A DNA stretch of 64,000 bases. Origin: DAHUXD01 sp963805495. GTDB taxonomy: Bacteria > Acidobacteriota > Thermoanaerobaculia > UBA5066 > Gp7-AA6. Under the pieces are notes generated by a model. It did no database searches, was not told the origin of the DNA, and worked only from the letters and a program-made list of their open reading frames with translations. Location of the stretch: NCBI GenBank assembly GCA_963805495.1, contig CAWDUQ010000001.1:1116001-1180000 (forward strand), read 5' to 3'. Below are positions 25,721 to 33,199 of the stretch, in pieces (position 1 is the first letter of the stretch; each line of letters starts with the position of its first letter). Made by a program: the position numbers and the translations under genes.

Positions 25721-25930
25721 CTACTTCGCCACCGGCTCGGAGGCCTGAAAGCCGATCTTGCCGTGGGTTCCGTCGCAATACGGCTTGTTCTCCGATCCGC
25801 CGCACCGGCAGAGCGAGATCGCCCGTCCGTCCGCGACGTCGATCGCGTTGCCCTGCGGGTCCGTGACCTTCGTCGGGCCCGTGACGCGGTACGGTCCGTT
25901 CGGGATCACTTTGATGGTGGGTTCCGCCAT
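25721..25930 (-). CDS. CDGSH iron-sulfur domain protein
   Basis: 69 residues. Contains the CDGSH [2Fe-2S] motif with ligands C41, C43, C52 and H56 (CRCGGSENKPYCDGTH), giving the characteristic three-Cys one-His cluster. An N-terminal beta segment (IKVIPNGPYRVTGP) is typical of bacterial single-domain members. Such proteins act in redox sensing or cluster transfer in the cytoplasm. The ATG follows GGAGGAACCCAGC, giving a good ribosome site. It is the upstream gene of a probable pair with the exported protein at 24430-25701. Confidence 0.9.
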   Translation of the reverse strand: MAEPTIKVIPNGPYRVTGPTKVTDPQGNAIDVADGRAISLCRCGGSENKPYCDGTHGKIGFQASEPVAK

Positions 25931-26056
25931 GCTGGGTTCCTCCTCGTGTCGACCGCGAAGCGCGAGACATTATTGTAGCCTCGCGCCACCGCGTCGCCGA
26001 AGCGCGCGCGGCTCGGATCGAATCCCGGTTTCTGTGTTACCCTCAGGCGAAGTCCG

Positions 26057-27070
26057 TTGCACGCCTTCGAAAAAGCCCCGCCCGACGTCCAGGAGCTCCT
26101 GACCAAACCCATCAAGGAACTCGGGCTCAAGCTCGAGGGCTCTCCGATCGAGAGGCTCGTCCACCGGCTGTACCGCGAACTCGAGGCGAAGGGGCTTTCG
26201 CGATTCCGGCCGCTCGTGTACCTCTCGGACGAGTGGGGTTGCCCGTCGGGCGAGCCCGTGATCGGAATTCCGTTCTATCTGGCCAACCCCAAGCTCGCGC
26301 GCCTCGAGAAGGAGATGAACGACCTCGAGGACCGCCGCGAGATCATGATGTACCTCCGGCACGAAGCGGGACACGCGTTCAACTACGCGTACCTCCTGTA
26401 CCGCGAGCCCGAGTGGCGCGACCTCTTCGGCCCGTTCCGGCGGCCGTACCGCGACACATACCGGCCGGTCCCGTTTTCGCGCCGCTTCGTGCGCCACATC
26501 GCCGGCTGGTACGCGCAGAAACACCCGGACGAGGACTTCGCCGAGACGTTCGCCGTCTGGCTGACGCCGCGCTCCGAGTGGCGCAAGCGCTACCGGGGTT
26601 GGGGGGCGCTCGCAAAGCTGCGATACGTCGACCGCATGGCGCGCCGGTTCCGGGGCGCGGAGCCCCTGCGCAAACGCGGTCACACGGACGTGACGGTCGA
26701 GGAGATGGAGACGACGGTCGAGGAGTTCTACAAGCAGGCGATCGAGGCTCCGGCGCAGCCGGTCGAGCTCGCCCTCGACACCGATCTCATGGACATCTTC
26801 AAGGTGTCGCGCCGCCGGAAGCAGGGCGTGCGCCCGGCGGCCGACCTCCTTCGCGAGAGCCGGAAGATCCTCGTCGACAAGGTGACGTACTGGACGGGCG
26901 TGCAAAGGCCGCTCGTCAAGCGCCTCGTCGAGTCGATCGAGACGCGCGTCGGAGAACTCGACCTGCGGGCCGCGGTCGAGCGGGAGAAGGAGCACATGGC
27001 CGAAGTGACCGTGTACGCGACGGCGCTCGCGATGAACTACCTGGCGCGCGGCCGGTTCGTCCAACCATGA
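26057..27070 (+). CDS. Putative gluzincin-type zinc metallopeptidase
   Basis: 337 residues from a TTG; no earlier in-frame start looks better. Carries HEAGH at 102-106 (H102, E103, H106) in a helix, and EDFAETFAVW with E163 as the probable third zinc ligand. This is the arrangement of putative zinc-binding peptidases related to the Mx_1-type family. No signal peptide, so it should act in the cytoplasm. The C-terminal third is helical and basic with no known domain. The ATP-grasp gene starts 20 bases downstream behind GGGAGGAAAG. Pairing of a cytoplasmic peptidase with a carboxylate-amine ligase suggests work on a peptide or amino-acid conjugate; the substrate is unknown. Confidence 0.75.
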   Translation: MHAFEKAPPDVQELLTKPIKELGLKLEGSPIERLVHRLYRELEAKGLSRFRPLVYLSDEWGCPSGEPVIGIPFYLANPKLARLEKEMNDLEDRREIMMYLRHEAGHAFNYAYLLYREPEWRDLFGPFRRPYRDTYRPVPFSRRFVRHIAGWYAQKHPDEDFAETFAVWLTPRSEWRKRYRGWGALAKLRYVDRMARRFRGAEPLRKRGHTDVTVEEMETTVEEFYKQAIEAPAQPVELALDTDLMDIFKVSRRRKQGVRPAADLLRESRKILVDKVTYWTGVQRPLVKRLVESIETRVGELDLRAAVEREKEHMAEVTVYATALAMNYLARGRFVQP

Positions 27071-27089
27071 AGGCAAGGGAGGAAAGCGA

Positions 27090-28136
27090 ATGAGCCGGGA
27101 AAAACTCAAGATCGCGGTCCTCTACGACGTCTACGAGGAGGAGCCCGAGCCGCCGCCGCCGCCCGAAAAGCCGTCGAAGTCCCGAGGCAAGGTCCGCCGC
27201 AAGAAGAAGGAGAAACACGACCGCGAGGAGATCTTCGAGGCGCTCGAGAAGCTCGGGCACGAGGCCGCCTATCAGGTCGTCGACGGGCGGGACCAGTCGC
27301 TGATCGCGCTCGCGCGCTGCGACGCGGACCTCGTGTTCAACCTGACCGAGTCTTATGCCGGCGACGACACGATGGACATGAACCTGGCCGCCTACCTCGA
27401 CCTCCTCGGCAAGCCCTACACCGGGGCCGGCCCGCACGCGCTCTACCTCGCCCAGGACAAGGCCCTCGCCAAGAAGATCTTCGCGTTTCACGGAATCCGG
27501 ACCCCCTTCTTCGCCACCTCCTACCGGGGCAAGCTCGACCACTCCCACGACATCGCCTTTCCGCTGATCGTCAAGCCGACCTCGGAGGACGGCTCGATCG
27601 GGATCGACAACGGCTCGGTCGTGGGCTCGGTCAAGGAGCTCATGGAGCGGATCCACTACATCCACGAGGAGTTCGACGCGCCCGCGTTGATCGAGGAATA
27701 CATCGAGGGCCGCGAGATCTACGCCGCGGTGCTCGGCAACGAAAACCCGGAAGTCCTGCCCATGGTCGAGCTCGATCTCTCGCGTCTTCCCGAGGGCACG
27801 CCGAAGATCGCCGGCAAGGAAGTGAAGTGGGAAAAGGACACCGAGGCCTACCGCGTCACGAAGTCCGCTCCGGCCGAAGACCTCGACGAGGAGACGGCCA
27901 GGCGTCTCTCGGAAACCGCCCTGGCCGTCTACCAGGCCCTGAAGCTGCGCGACTACGGCCGGATCGACATGCGCCTGACCAAGGAGGGGGAGGTCTACGT
28001 GATCGAGGCCAACCCGAACCCCTGGCTCTCCTCGGGCGCCGAGTTTCACATGGCGGCCCGCAAGGCCGGCCGCAGCTACAGCCAGCTCATCTCGGAGATC
28101 GTGGACCTCGCCCGGGCGCGTTACACGGCCTCCTGA
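27090..28136 (+). CDS. ATP-grasp ligase related to D-alanine-D-alanine ligase
   Basis: 348 residues. Ddl-like ATP-grasp: an N-terminal domain with NLTESYAGDDT and LLGKPYTGAGPHALYLAQDK, a central domain with FPLIVKPTSEDGSIGI and VEEYI-type nucleotide contacts (LIEEYIEGREIYAAV), and the metal site DMRLTKEGEVYVIEANPNPWL. It differs from true Ddl. A proline- and lysine-rich insertion occupies residues 16-45, and the first domain lacks the usual H-G-x-x-G-E-D substrate loop. It should form a peptide-like bond using ATP. It is probably translated together with the metallopeptidase 20 bases upstream. A role in murein synthesis is possible but not indicated by context. Confidence 0.82.
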   Translation: MSREKLKIAVLYDVYEEEPEPPPPPEKPSKSRGKVRRKKKEKHDREEIFEALEKLGHEAAYQVVDGRDQSLIALARCDADLVFNLTESYAGDDTMDMNLAAYLDLLGKPYTGAGPHALYLAQDKALAKKIFAFHGIRTPFFATSYRGKLDHSHDIAFPLIVKPTSEDGSIGIDNGSVVGSVKELMERIHYIHEEFDAPALIEEYIEGREIYAAVLGNENPEVLPMVELDLSRLPEGTPKIAGKEVKWEKDTEAYRVTKSAPAEDLDEETARRLSETALAVYQALKLRDYGRIDMRLTKEGEVYVIEANPNPWLSSGAEFHMAARKAGRSYSQLISEIVDLARARYTAS

Positions 28137-28163
28137 CGTAGGATGCGCGCCGGGGGGACACAT

Positions 28164-28727
28164 ATGAAGAAGACCACCGCGCCTCTCGGGGCGATCCTGG
28201 CGCTGTTCCTTTTCGTCTCCGCGGCCCCGGCCGCCGAAGTCGCCGGCGTGAACCTGCCGGACACCCAGACCGTGGACGGCAAGACCCTCAAGTTGAACGG
28301 CGCCGGGGTGCGCAAGAAGGCCATCTTCAAGGTCTACGCGGCGGGTCTCTACGTCGAGACGCCCTCCAAGGACCCGGCGGTCCTCATTTCCTCGAGCCAG
28401 GCCAAGAGCATGCATCTCTGGATGCTCCGGGACGTCGCCGGGCCGAAAATCTCGGGCGCGATCGCCGAGGGTTTCGAGCTCAACTCGAAGTCGGCTCTCC
28501 CGCAGTTGAAGTCCCGTCTGGACCAGCTCGCGAAGCTGATCCCGGACGTCAAGGATGGCGAACAGATCGCGCTGACGTGGGTCCCGGACAAGGGAACGAT
28601 CGTCACCGTCCGCGGCACCGACGTCGGCACGATCGAGGGGCGCGACTTCGCCGACGCCCTGTTCGCCGTGTGGCTCGGGCCGGACCCGGTCCAGGACGAC
28701 CTGAAAAAGGCGCTCTCAGGAAGCTGA
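28164..28727 (+). CDS. Exported chalcone-isomerase-like protein
   Basis: 187 residues from the ATG at 28164, behind GGGGGGACAC; an earlier in-frame start would spoil the signal peptide. A signal peptide (MKKTTAPLGAILALFLFVSA) ends near AAPAAE. The mature part has the chalcone-isomerase-like fold: GVNLPDTQTVDGKTLKLNGAGVRKKAIFKVYAAGLYV near the start and FADALFAVWLGPDPVQDDLKKAL at the end. Bacterial members are periplasmic, and their ligands are thought to be fatty-acid-like; true isomerase activity is not expected. It follows the ATP-grasp gene by 27 bases on the same strand. The last 12 bases overlap the convergent flavoprotein gene. Confidence 0.85.
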   Translation: MKKTTAPLGAILALFLFVSAAPAAEVAGVNLPDTQTVDGKTLKLNGAGVRKKAIFKVYAAGLYVETPSKDPAVLISSSQAKSMHLWMLRDVAGPKISGAIAEGFELNSKSALPQLKSRLDQLAKLIPDVKDGEQIALTWVPDKGTIVTVRGTDVGTIEGRDFADALFAVWLGPDPVQDDLKKALSGS

Positions 28728-29993
28728 AGCGCGCGCGGTCTCGCCGCGCCAGCGCCGCGTGATGCGGTCGATCGCGACGCCCAGGAACATCATGCGGGTC
28801 CAGGCCCACATGGCCGGCGAGACGCTCTCCACGCCGCCCGCCAGCACCGTCACGACCGCCGCCCGGATCGCCTCGGGCGGATGCGGCGTCGTGAAGGCTT
28901 CGAAGAAAACCGGGTCGTAGAAGCTGTAGACGAACTTCCGGAAGCGGGCGACCATGCGGTTGACCTGCCGCTCGTACGCGGCGAGGTCGCGGGCGTCCAC
29001 GCGGCCCCGGCGCGCGAGCGCCCGGTCGATCGCGCCGGCCGCCCGTTCCCCGGTCGCCATCGCCAGGAACACTCCCGTCGAGAAGACGGGGTCGAGAAAC
29101 GTGGCGGCATCGCCGACGAGCGCCCAGCCGTCGCCGCCGAGCTTCTGCGAGCGGGCCGAGTAATCCGAGACGCCGTGGACGCCGGAGACGCGGCGGGCCC
29201 CGGAGAGCAGGAGGACGACGCGGGGCGAGCGGGCGAGGAGCTCGTCGAAGCGGGACTCGGGCGGAGTCCCTTCGGCGAATCGAACCTCCGCCGGGTCGAA
29301 GACGCCGCCGACGCTGCAGGTCCCGTCCGAAAAGGGGATGATCCAGTACCAGACGCCGCGGTCGATCGGCAGCAGGATGTCGCCCTCCCGGCCGCCCTCG
29401 GGCCAGCGCACGTCCGCATAGTGGGCGAAGAGCGCCGCGCGCTTCAACTTCGGATCGAAGCTCCGGATTCCGAGCTTGCGCGAAAGGAAGGCGCCCTGGC
29501 CGGAGGCGTCGACGACGGCCCGCGCGCGGATCTCCTCCGGCTCGCCTCCGCGCGGCCGCGCGCGCACTCCGACCGCCCGGCCGCCCTCGAACAGCACGTC
29601 CTCGACGGCGGTCTCCTCGCGGACCTCGGCACCGCAGGAAGCCGCGTGCCGGAGGAGGAGCTGGTCGAAGTCCGCGCGCTTGACCTGGTAGGCCATGGGG
29701 TGGTTCTGGTCGCGGGCCTCGGCGAAGACGACGGGGCGGGTCGTTCCGTTGAACTCGTTCCAGAAGAAGGCGCCGTACTTGGTCTGGAAGCCGGCGGCGC
29801 GGATCTTGTCGTGCACGCCGAGGCGGTCGAAGATCGGAAGCGCGAAGGGCAACAGAGACTCGCCCACGTGGAACCGCGGAAACTTCTCGCGCTCGAGCAG
29901 GACCACGCGCCGCCCCCGGCGCGCGAGCGTCGTCGCGACGGTCGAGCCGCCCGGGCCGCCGCCGATGATGGCGGCGTCGTAGACTTCCGGCAT
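28716..29993 (-). CDS. FAD-dependent oxidoreductase, halogenase/geranylgeranyl-reductase-like
   Basis: 425 residues. FAD-binding GGGPGGSTVATTLAR at the N-terminus, then FHVGESLLP, and GDAATFLDPVFSTG later. These are group motifs of flavin halogenases and geranylgeranyl reductases. A WxWxIP element (GVWYWIIP) is present in the middle, which is the motif that separates flavin-dependent halogenases from plain monooxygenases. No free reductase or biosynthetic cluster is nearby, so halogenation of a natural product is only a possibility; lipid hydrogenation is the alternative. Its start is 16 bases from the divergent ABC-ATPase start, with a TAGAAT box between. Confidence 0.75.
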   Translation of the reverse strand: MPEVYDAAIIGGGPGGSTVATTLARRGRRVVLLEREKFPRFHVGESLLPFALPIFDRLGVHDKIRAAGFQTKYGAFFWNEFNGTTRPVVFAEARDQNHPMAYQVKRADFDQLLLRHAASCGAEVREETAVEDVLFEGGRAVGVRARPRGGEPEEIRARAVVDASGQGAFLSRKLGIRSFDPKLKRAALFAHYADVRWPEGGREGDILLPIDRGVWYWIIPFSDGTCSVGGVFDPAEVRFAEGTPPESRFDELLARSPRVVLLLSGARRVSGVHGVSDYSARSQKLGGDGWALVGDAATFLDPVFSTGVFLAMATGERAAGAIDRALARRGRVDARDLAAYERQVNRMVARFRKFVYSFYDPVFFEAFTTPHPPEAIRAAVVTVLAGGVESVSPAMWAWTRMMFLGVAIDRITRRWRGETARASAS

Positions 29994-30009
29994 GGAGCGA
30001 TTCTAGCCG
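29994..30009. promoter_or_regulatory. 16-base divergent start region with shared -10 box
   Basis: The interval between the minus ATG (29993) and the plus GTG (30010) is exactly 16 bases. On the minus strand it holds TAGAAT (30005-30000), ending six bases before the start. On the plus strand GATTCT (29999-30004) ends five bases before the GTG. One overlapping box could serve both leaderless genes. Confidence 0.45.
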
Positions 30010-30750
30010 GTGGCGAGCGCCGCGCTCGAGTTCGTCGGCGTCGCGAAACGCTTCCCCGGAAGGCCCCCGGTGCTCGACGGCCTGACGCTCGCGGTCGAGC
30101 CGGGGGAGACCCTGGCGCTCGTCGGCCCTTCGGGCAGCGGCAAGACCACCGTCTTGAAGCTCGCCAACCGGTTGCTCGAGCCCGACTCCGGGCAGGTGCG
30201 CGTCTTCGGCGAGAGCGCGCGCGGCCAGGACGCGGTGCTCCTGCGGCGCCGCATCGGGTACGTCATCCAGGAGGGCGGTCTCTTCCCTCACCGCTCGGTT
30301 CGCGAGAACGTCGAGACGGTGCCGCGCCTGCTGGGCTGGCCGGCCCGGAGGCGGCGCACCCGCGCCGAGGAGCTGCTCCGACTCGTTGGGCTGGCGCCGT
30401 CGGAGTTCGCCGACCGTCGGCCGAGGCAGCTGTCGGGCGGCGAGCGCCAGCGCGTCGGCGTCGCCCGCGCGCTGGCCGCCGATCCGCGGCTCGTGCTGAT
30501 GGACGAACCCTTCGGCGCGCTCGATCCCATCGCCCGCCGGGCGATCCAGCGGGAGTTCCAGGGCTGGAAGCGCTCGCTGTCGGCGGCCGTGCTGCTCGTG
30601 ACGCACGATCTCGCGGAGGCCTTCCGCCTGGCCGACCGCATCGCGGTCCTGGCCGGCGGGCGCCTGCGCCAGCTCGGCACGCGGGAAGACCTCGTCGAGC
30701 GGCCGGCCGACGCTTTCGTGCGCGAGTTCGTCGCGGAGTTTGCGCCGTGA
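30010..30750 (+). CDS. Osmoprotectant (glycine betaine/choline-type) ABC transporter, ATPase
   Basis: 246 residues from a GTG. Complete ABC ATPase: Walker A GPSGSGKT (39-46), Q-loop VIQEGGLFP, signature LSGGERQRV, Walker B LVLMDEP and H-loop THD. The sequence resembles OpuCA/ProV-type subunits but lacks their C-terminal CBS domains, so ionic-strength gating through CBS is not expected. Overlaps the permease start (GTGA, 30747-30750). The three genes 30010-32245 form one compact operon. No ribosome site before the first start; a leaderless transcript is likely. Confidence 0.9.
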   Translation: MASAALEFVGVAKRFPGRPPVLDGLTLAVEPGETLALVGPSGSGKTTVLKLANRLLEPDSGQVRVFGESARGQDAVLLRRRIGYVIQEGGLFPHRSVRENVETVPRLLGWPARRRRTRAEELLRLVGLAPSEFADRRPRQLSGGERQRVGVARALAADPRLVLMDEPFGALDPIARRAIQREFQGWKRSLSAAVLLVTHDLAEAFRLADRIAVLAGGRLRQLGTREDLVERPADAFVREFVAEFAP

Positions 30751-31385
30751 GCCAGCTCGCGCGCTTCTTCTGGGAGCGCCGGAGCGAGATCGGCGCGCTG
30801 ACGGCGCAGCATCTCGCCCTCGTCGCGGCCGCTTCCGCGATCGCGATCGCGATCGGCGTGCCCCTCGGGGTCCTCCTGACGCGGCGGCCCGGGCTCGCGC
30901 GGCCGGTCCTTGCCGCGTCCAACGTCGTCCAGACGATTCCGAGCCTCGCGCTCTTCGGCTTCCTCATCCCGATCCCGTTCTTCGGCGGCATCGGGGCGCG
31001 GACCGCCATCGTGGCGCTCGTCGTCTACTCGCTCCTCCCGATCCTCCGCAATACCTACGTCGGAATCCGGTCGGTCGATCCCGCCGTCGTCGAAGCCGCC
31101 ACCGGCCTCGGCATGACCGACCGTCAGCGGCTGCGGTCGGTCGAGCTTCCGCTCGCGTTTCCGGTGGTCCTCGCCGGTGTCCGGATCGCGGTCGTCGCGG
31201 GCGTCGGTCTGGCGACGATCGCCGCCGCGATCGGGGCGGGCGGCCTCGGCGTGCTGATCTTCCGGGGCGTCGCGACCGTCGACCATCGCCTGATCCTCGC
31301 CGGCGCGATCCCGGCCGCGGCCCTGGCGCTCCTCTGCGACGGCGCGCTCTCGGCGGCCGAGCGCCGGTGGGGCCCGGACGCGTGA
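30747..31385 (+). CDS. Osmoprotectant ABC transporter, permease
   Basis: 212 residues from the GTG at 30747, overlapping the ATPase stop. A BPD_transp_1-type inner-membrane protein with about five or six membrane helices, and the EAA loop EAATGLGMTDRQRLRSVELPLAFP that contacts the ATPase. The sequence matches OpuCB/OpuCD/YehW-type permeases (ASNVVQTIPSLALFGFLIP). Only one permease gene is present, so a homodimeric channel is expected. Overlaps the binding-protein gene by four bases. Confidence 0.9.
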   Translation: MSQLARFFWERRSEIGALTAQHLALVAAASAIAIAIGVPLGVLLTRRPGLARPVLAASNVVQTIPSLALFGFLIPIPFFGGIGARTAIVALVVYSLLPILRNTYVGIRSVDPAVVEAATGLGMTDRQRLRSVELPLAFPVVLAGVRIAVVAGVGLATIAAAIGAGGLGVLIFRGVATVDHRLILAGAIPAAALALLCDGALSAAERRWGPDA

Positions 31386-32245
31386 GGCGCATTCTCGCCG
31401 CGCTCGCGGCGGTCCTGGTCGCGGCCGGGTGCGGTGGCGAGCGCCGGCTGAAGGTCGGCTCGAAGAACTTCACCGAGCAGGTGGTCCTCGGCGAGATTGC
31501 GGCGCAGGCGCTCGAGGCGGAGGGCCTGACAGTCGAGCGCAAGCTCGATCTCGGGGGGACCTTCGTGTGCCACCAGGCGCTGACCGCGGGCGAGCTCGAC
31601 CTCTATCCCGAGTACACCGGAACGGCGTTCACGGCGATTCTGAAGGAAGAGCCGGTCGCCGACCCGGCACGCGTGCGCGAGACCGTTGCCCGCGAGTACG
31701 CCCGGCGCTGGAAGCTCGCGTGGCTTGCGCCGCTCGGCTTCGAGAACACGTTCGCGCTCGTCATGCGCGGCGACGCGGCGCGCCGCCTCGGCGTGACGAC
31801 GATCTCGGACCTCGTGCGCCACCCGGAGCTCGCGCCGGGGTTCGGCTACGAGTTCGTCGAGCGCGCCGATGGGTGGGCGGGACTCGCGGCGGCGTACGGC
31901 CTCGCCTTCACCGCCCGGCCCCGCGAGATGGATCTCGGCCTGCTCTATTCGGCGCTCTCCCAGGGACGGGTCGACGTGGTCGCCGGCAACTCGACCGACG
32001 GCCTGATCGCCGCCATGAACCTCGCCGTGCTCGAGGACGACCGGCGCTACTTCCCGCCGTACGAGGCGGCCTTCGTCGTGCGCGACGAAGTGGCGCGGGA
32101 GCCGCGCGCGCGCCGCGCGCTCGAGCGGCTGTCGGGATCGATCTCCGCCGACGCGATGCGCCGCATGAACGCCGCCGTGGACCGCGACCGCCGGTCGCCG
32201 CGTGACGTCGCGCGCGACTTCCTGGCCGCTCGGCCGGGGCGCTGA
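31382..32245 (+). CDS. Osmoprotectant ABC transporter, lipoprotein binding subunit
   Basis: 287 residues from the GTG at 31382. A lipobox (LVAAGC) anchors it to the membrane. The mature part begins LKVGSKNFTEQVVLGEI, the hallmark of OpuAC/OsmF/ProX-type quaternary-amine binding proteins. DLYPEYTGTAF and VVAGNSTDGLI are further family motifs that line the ligand pocket. Expected ligands are glycine betaine, choline or carnitine; which one cannot be told. It completes the ATPase-permease-binding protein operon. Confidence 0.9.
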   Translation: MRRILAALAAVLVAAGCGGERRLKVGSKNFTEQVVLGEIAAQALEAEGLTVERKLDLGGTFVCHQALTAGELDLYPEYTGTAFTAILKEEPVADPARVRETVAREYARRWKLAWLAPLGFENTFALVMRGDAARRLGVTTISDLVRHPELAPGFGYEFVERADGWAGLAAAYGLAFTARPREMDLGLLYSALSQGRVDVVAGNSTDGLIAAMNLAVLEDDRRYFPPYEAAFVVRDEVAREPRARRALERLSGSISADAMRRMNAAVDRDRRSPRDVARDFLAARPGR

Positions 32246-32293
32246 CGGCCTGATCGGCCCAAAGTCTGCTACCCTGAATCGGAGAAATCCCTC

Positions 32294-32563
32294 ATGTCCG
32301 ATGCCTTCGATCTGGTGACCACGTCCGACTGGATGGTCCTCGGCGGAGCTGCCCTGCTGCTCGGCCTGCTGATCGTCTCGTTCCGCTCGCGCTCCTATGT
32401 CTTCTGTCAGTACTTGAAGACGATGACGGGCATCGCGCTGAAGCCCGCCGACGTCCGGCGCGCCTTCAAGTCGGGAGGCCGCGAGGGCGTGCGCGAGATG
32501 TTCCTGGACCGCATCATCCAGGAGGACTTGAAGGGCGGACCGGCCGCGATCCCGGACCGCTGA
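32294..32563 (+). CDS. Small single-pass membrane protein, hypothetical
   Basis: 89 residues. One membrane segment (about 14-29, MVLGGAALLLGLLIVS) follows a short acidic N-terminus, then a basic cytoplasmic tail (RRAFKSGGREGVREMF). A GGAGA ribosome site lies nine bases before the ATG. No family recognised. It is 48 bases downstream of the transporter operon and could be an extra gene of it, but a separate promoter is equally possible. Confidence 0.6.
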   Translation: MSDAFDLVTTSDWMVLGGAALLLGLLIVSFRSRSYVFCQYLKTMTGIALKPADVRRAFKSGGREGVREMFLDRIIQEDLKGGPAAIPDR

Positions 32564-32567
32564 CCCG

Positions 32568-33113
32568 TCAGTTTTCGATCAGCCGGAACCCCGGCACCAC
32601 GTCCCGCCCGAGGACGCTCCGCAGCACCGTCGCGTGGAGGACTTCGTCGGAGAGGATCCGCGACGCCGAGCCCGCCAGCGCCCGGTCCTGGAAGCGGTCG
32701 ACGACGTAGAGGTAGACGCGTGCGGCGCCGACCTCGAGCTTGAAGGCGAGCTCGAGCACGTCTTTCTCGTCGGCGATCGAGACCCCGAAGACGTACTCCT
32801 TCTTCGGCTCGGCGGGAGAGCCGCCCTTCCTCTTCACGGCGTCGGCGAGGAGGTCCCGGTGCATCTCGTGGCTGCCCTGGAAGAGGAGACCCACATCCTT
32901 CGCCTTCGCCGAGAGAAGGCCGCTCCCGCCGGCGAGGCCATAGGCCCAGATCGCCTCGTGCTCGAGGGCGAGCGCCGTGTTCATGAGCACGAGGTCGTCG
33001 GCCGGCGAAGGGGCGTCGTTCGAGGGCAGCGCGAGGAGCGGCCGACCTGCGGCCGCGAGACCCAGAGCCAGGCCCGTCCTTCCGGCCTCCCGGAACAGAT
33101 CGCGTCGACGCAT
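32568..33113 (-). CDS. Tat-exported ferritin-like (DUF4439) protein
   Basis: 181 residues from the ATG at 33113. The N-terminus MRRRDLFREAGRTGLALG has the twin-arginine pattern followed by a hydrophobic stretch, so Tat export is likely. The mature part is a four-helix ferritin-like fold: LALEHEAIWAYG and GSHEMHRDLLAD supply Glu and His residues for a metal site, and DEKDVLELAFKLEVGAARVYLY is the third helix. Similar to DUF4439 proteins; enzymatic role unknown. It lies downstream of the DUF4331 gene on the same strand but after a hairpin, so co-transcription would need read-through. Confidence 0.75.
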   Translation of the reverse strand: MRRRDLFREAGRTGLALGLAAAGRPLLALPSNDAPSPADDLVLMNTALALEHEAIWAYGLAGGSGLLSAKAKDVGLLFQGSHEMHRDLLADAVKRKGGSPAEPKKEYVFGVSIADEKDVLELAFKLEVGAARVYLYVVDRFQDRALAGSASRILSDEVLHATVLRSVLGRDVVPGFRLIEN

Positions 33114-33150
33114 CGGAGGGTCCCCCTGTCCGGATCCTAAACGAAAGAGG

Positions 33151-33182
33151 CGCCCCGGCCGGATCTCTTCGGGCCGGGGCGC
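33151..33182 (-). terminator. Hairpin after the DUF4331 gene
   Basis: CGCCCCGGCC (33151-33160) pairs with GGCCGGGGCG (33173-33182) around an 11-12 base loop. On the minus strand it is followed by a T-rich CTCTTTCGTTT, consistent with a weak intrinsic terminator between the DUF4331 and ferritin-like genes. Confidence 0.55.
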
Positions 33183-33199
33183 GAAGGGGGAGGGAGGGT

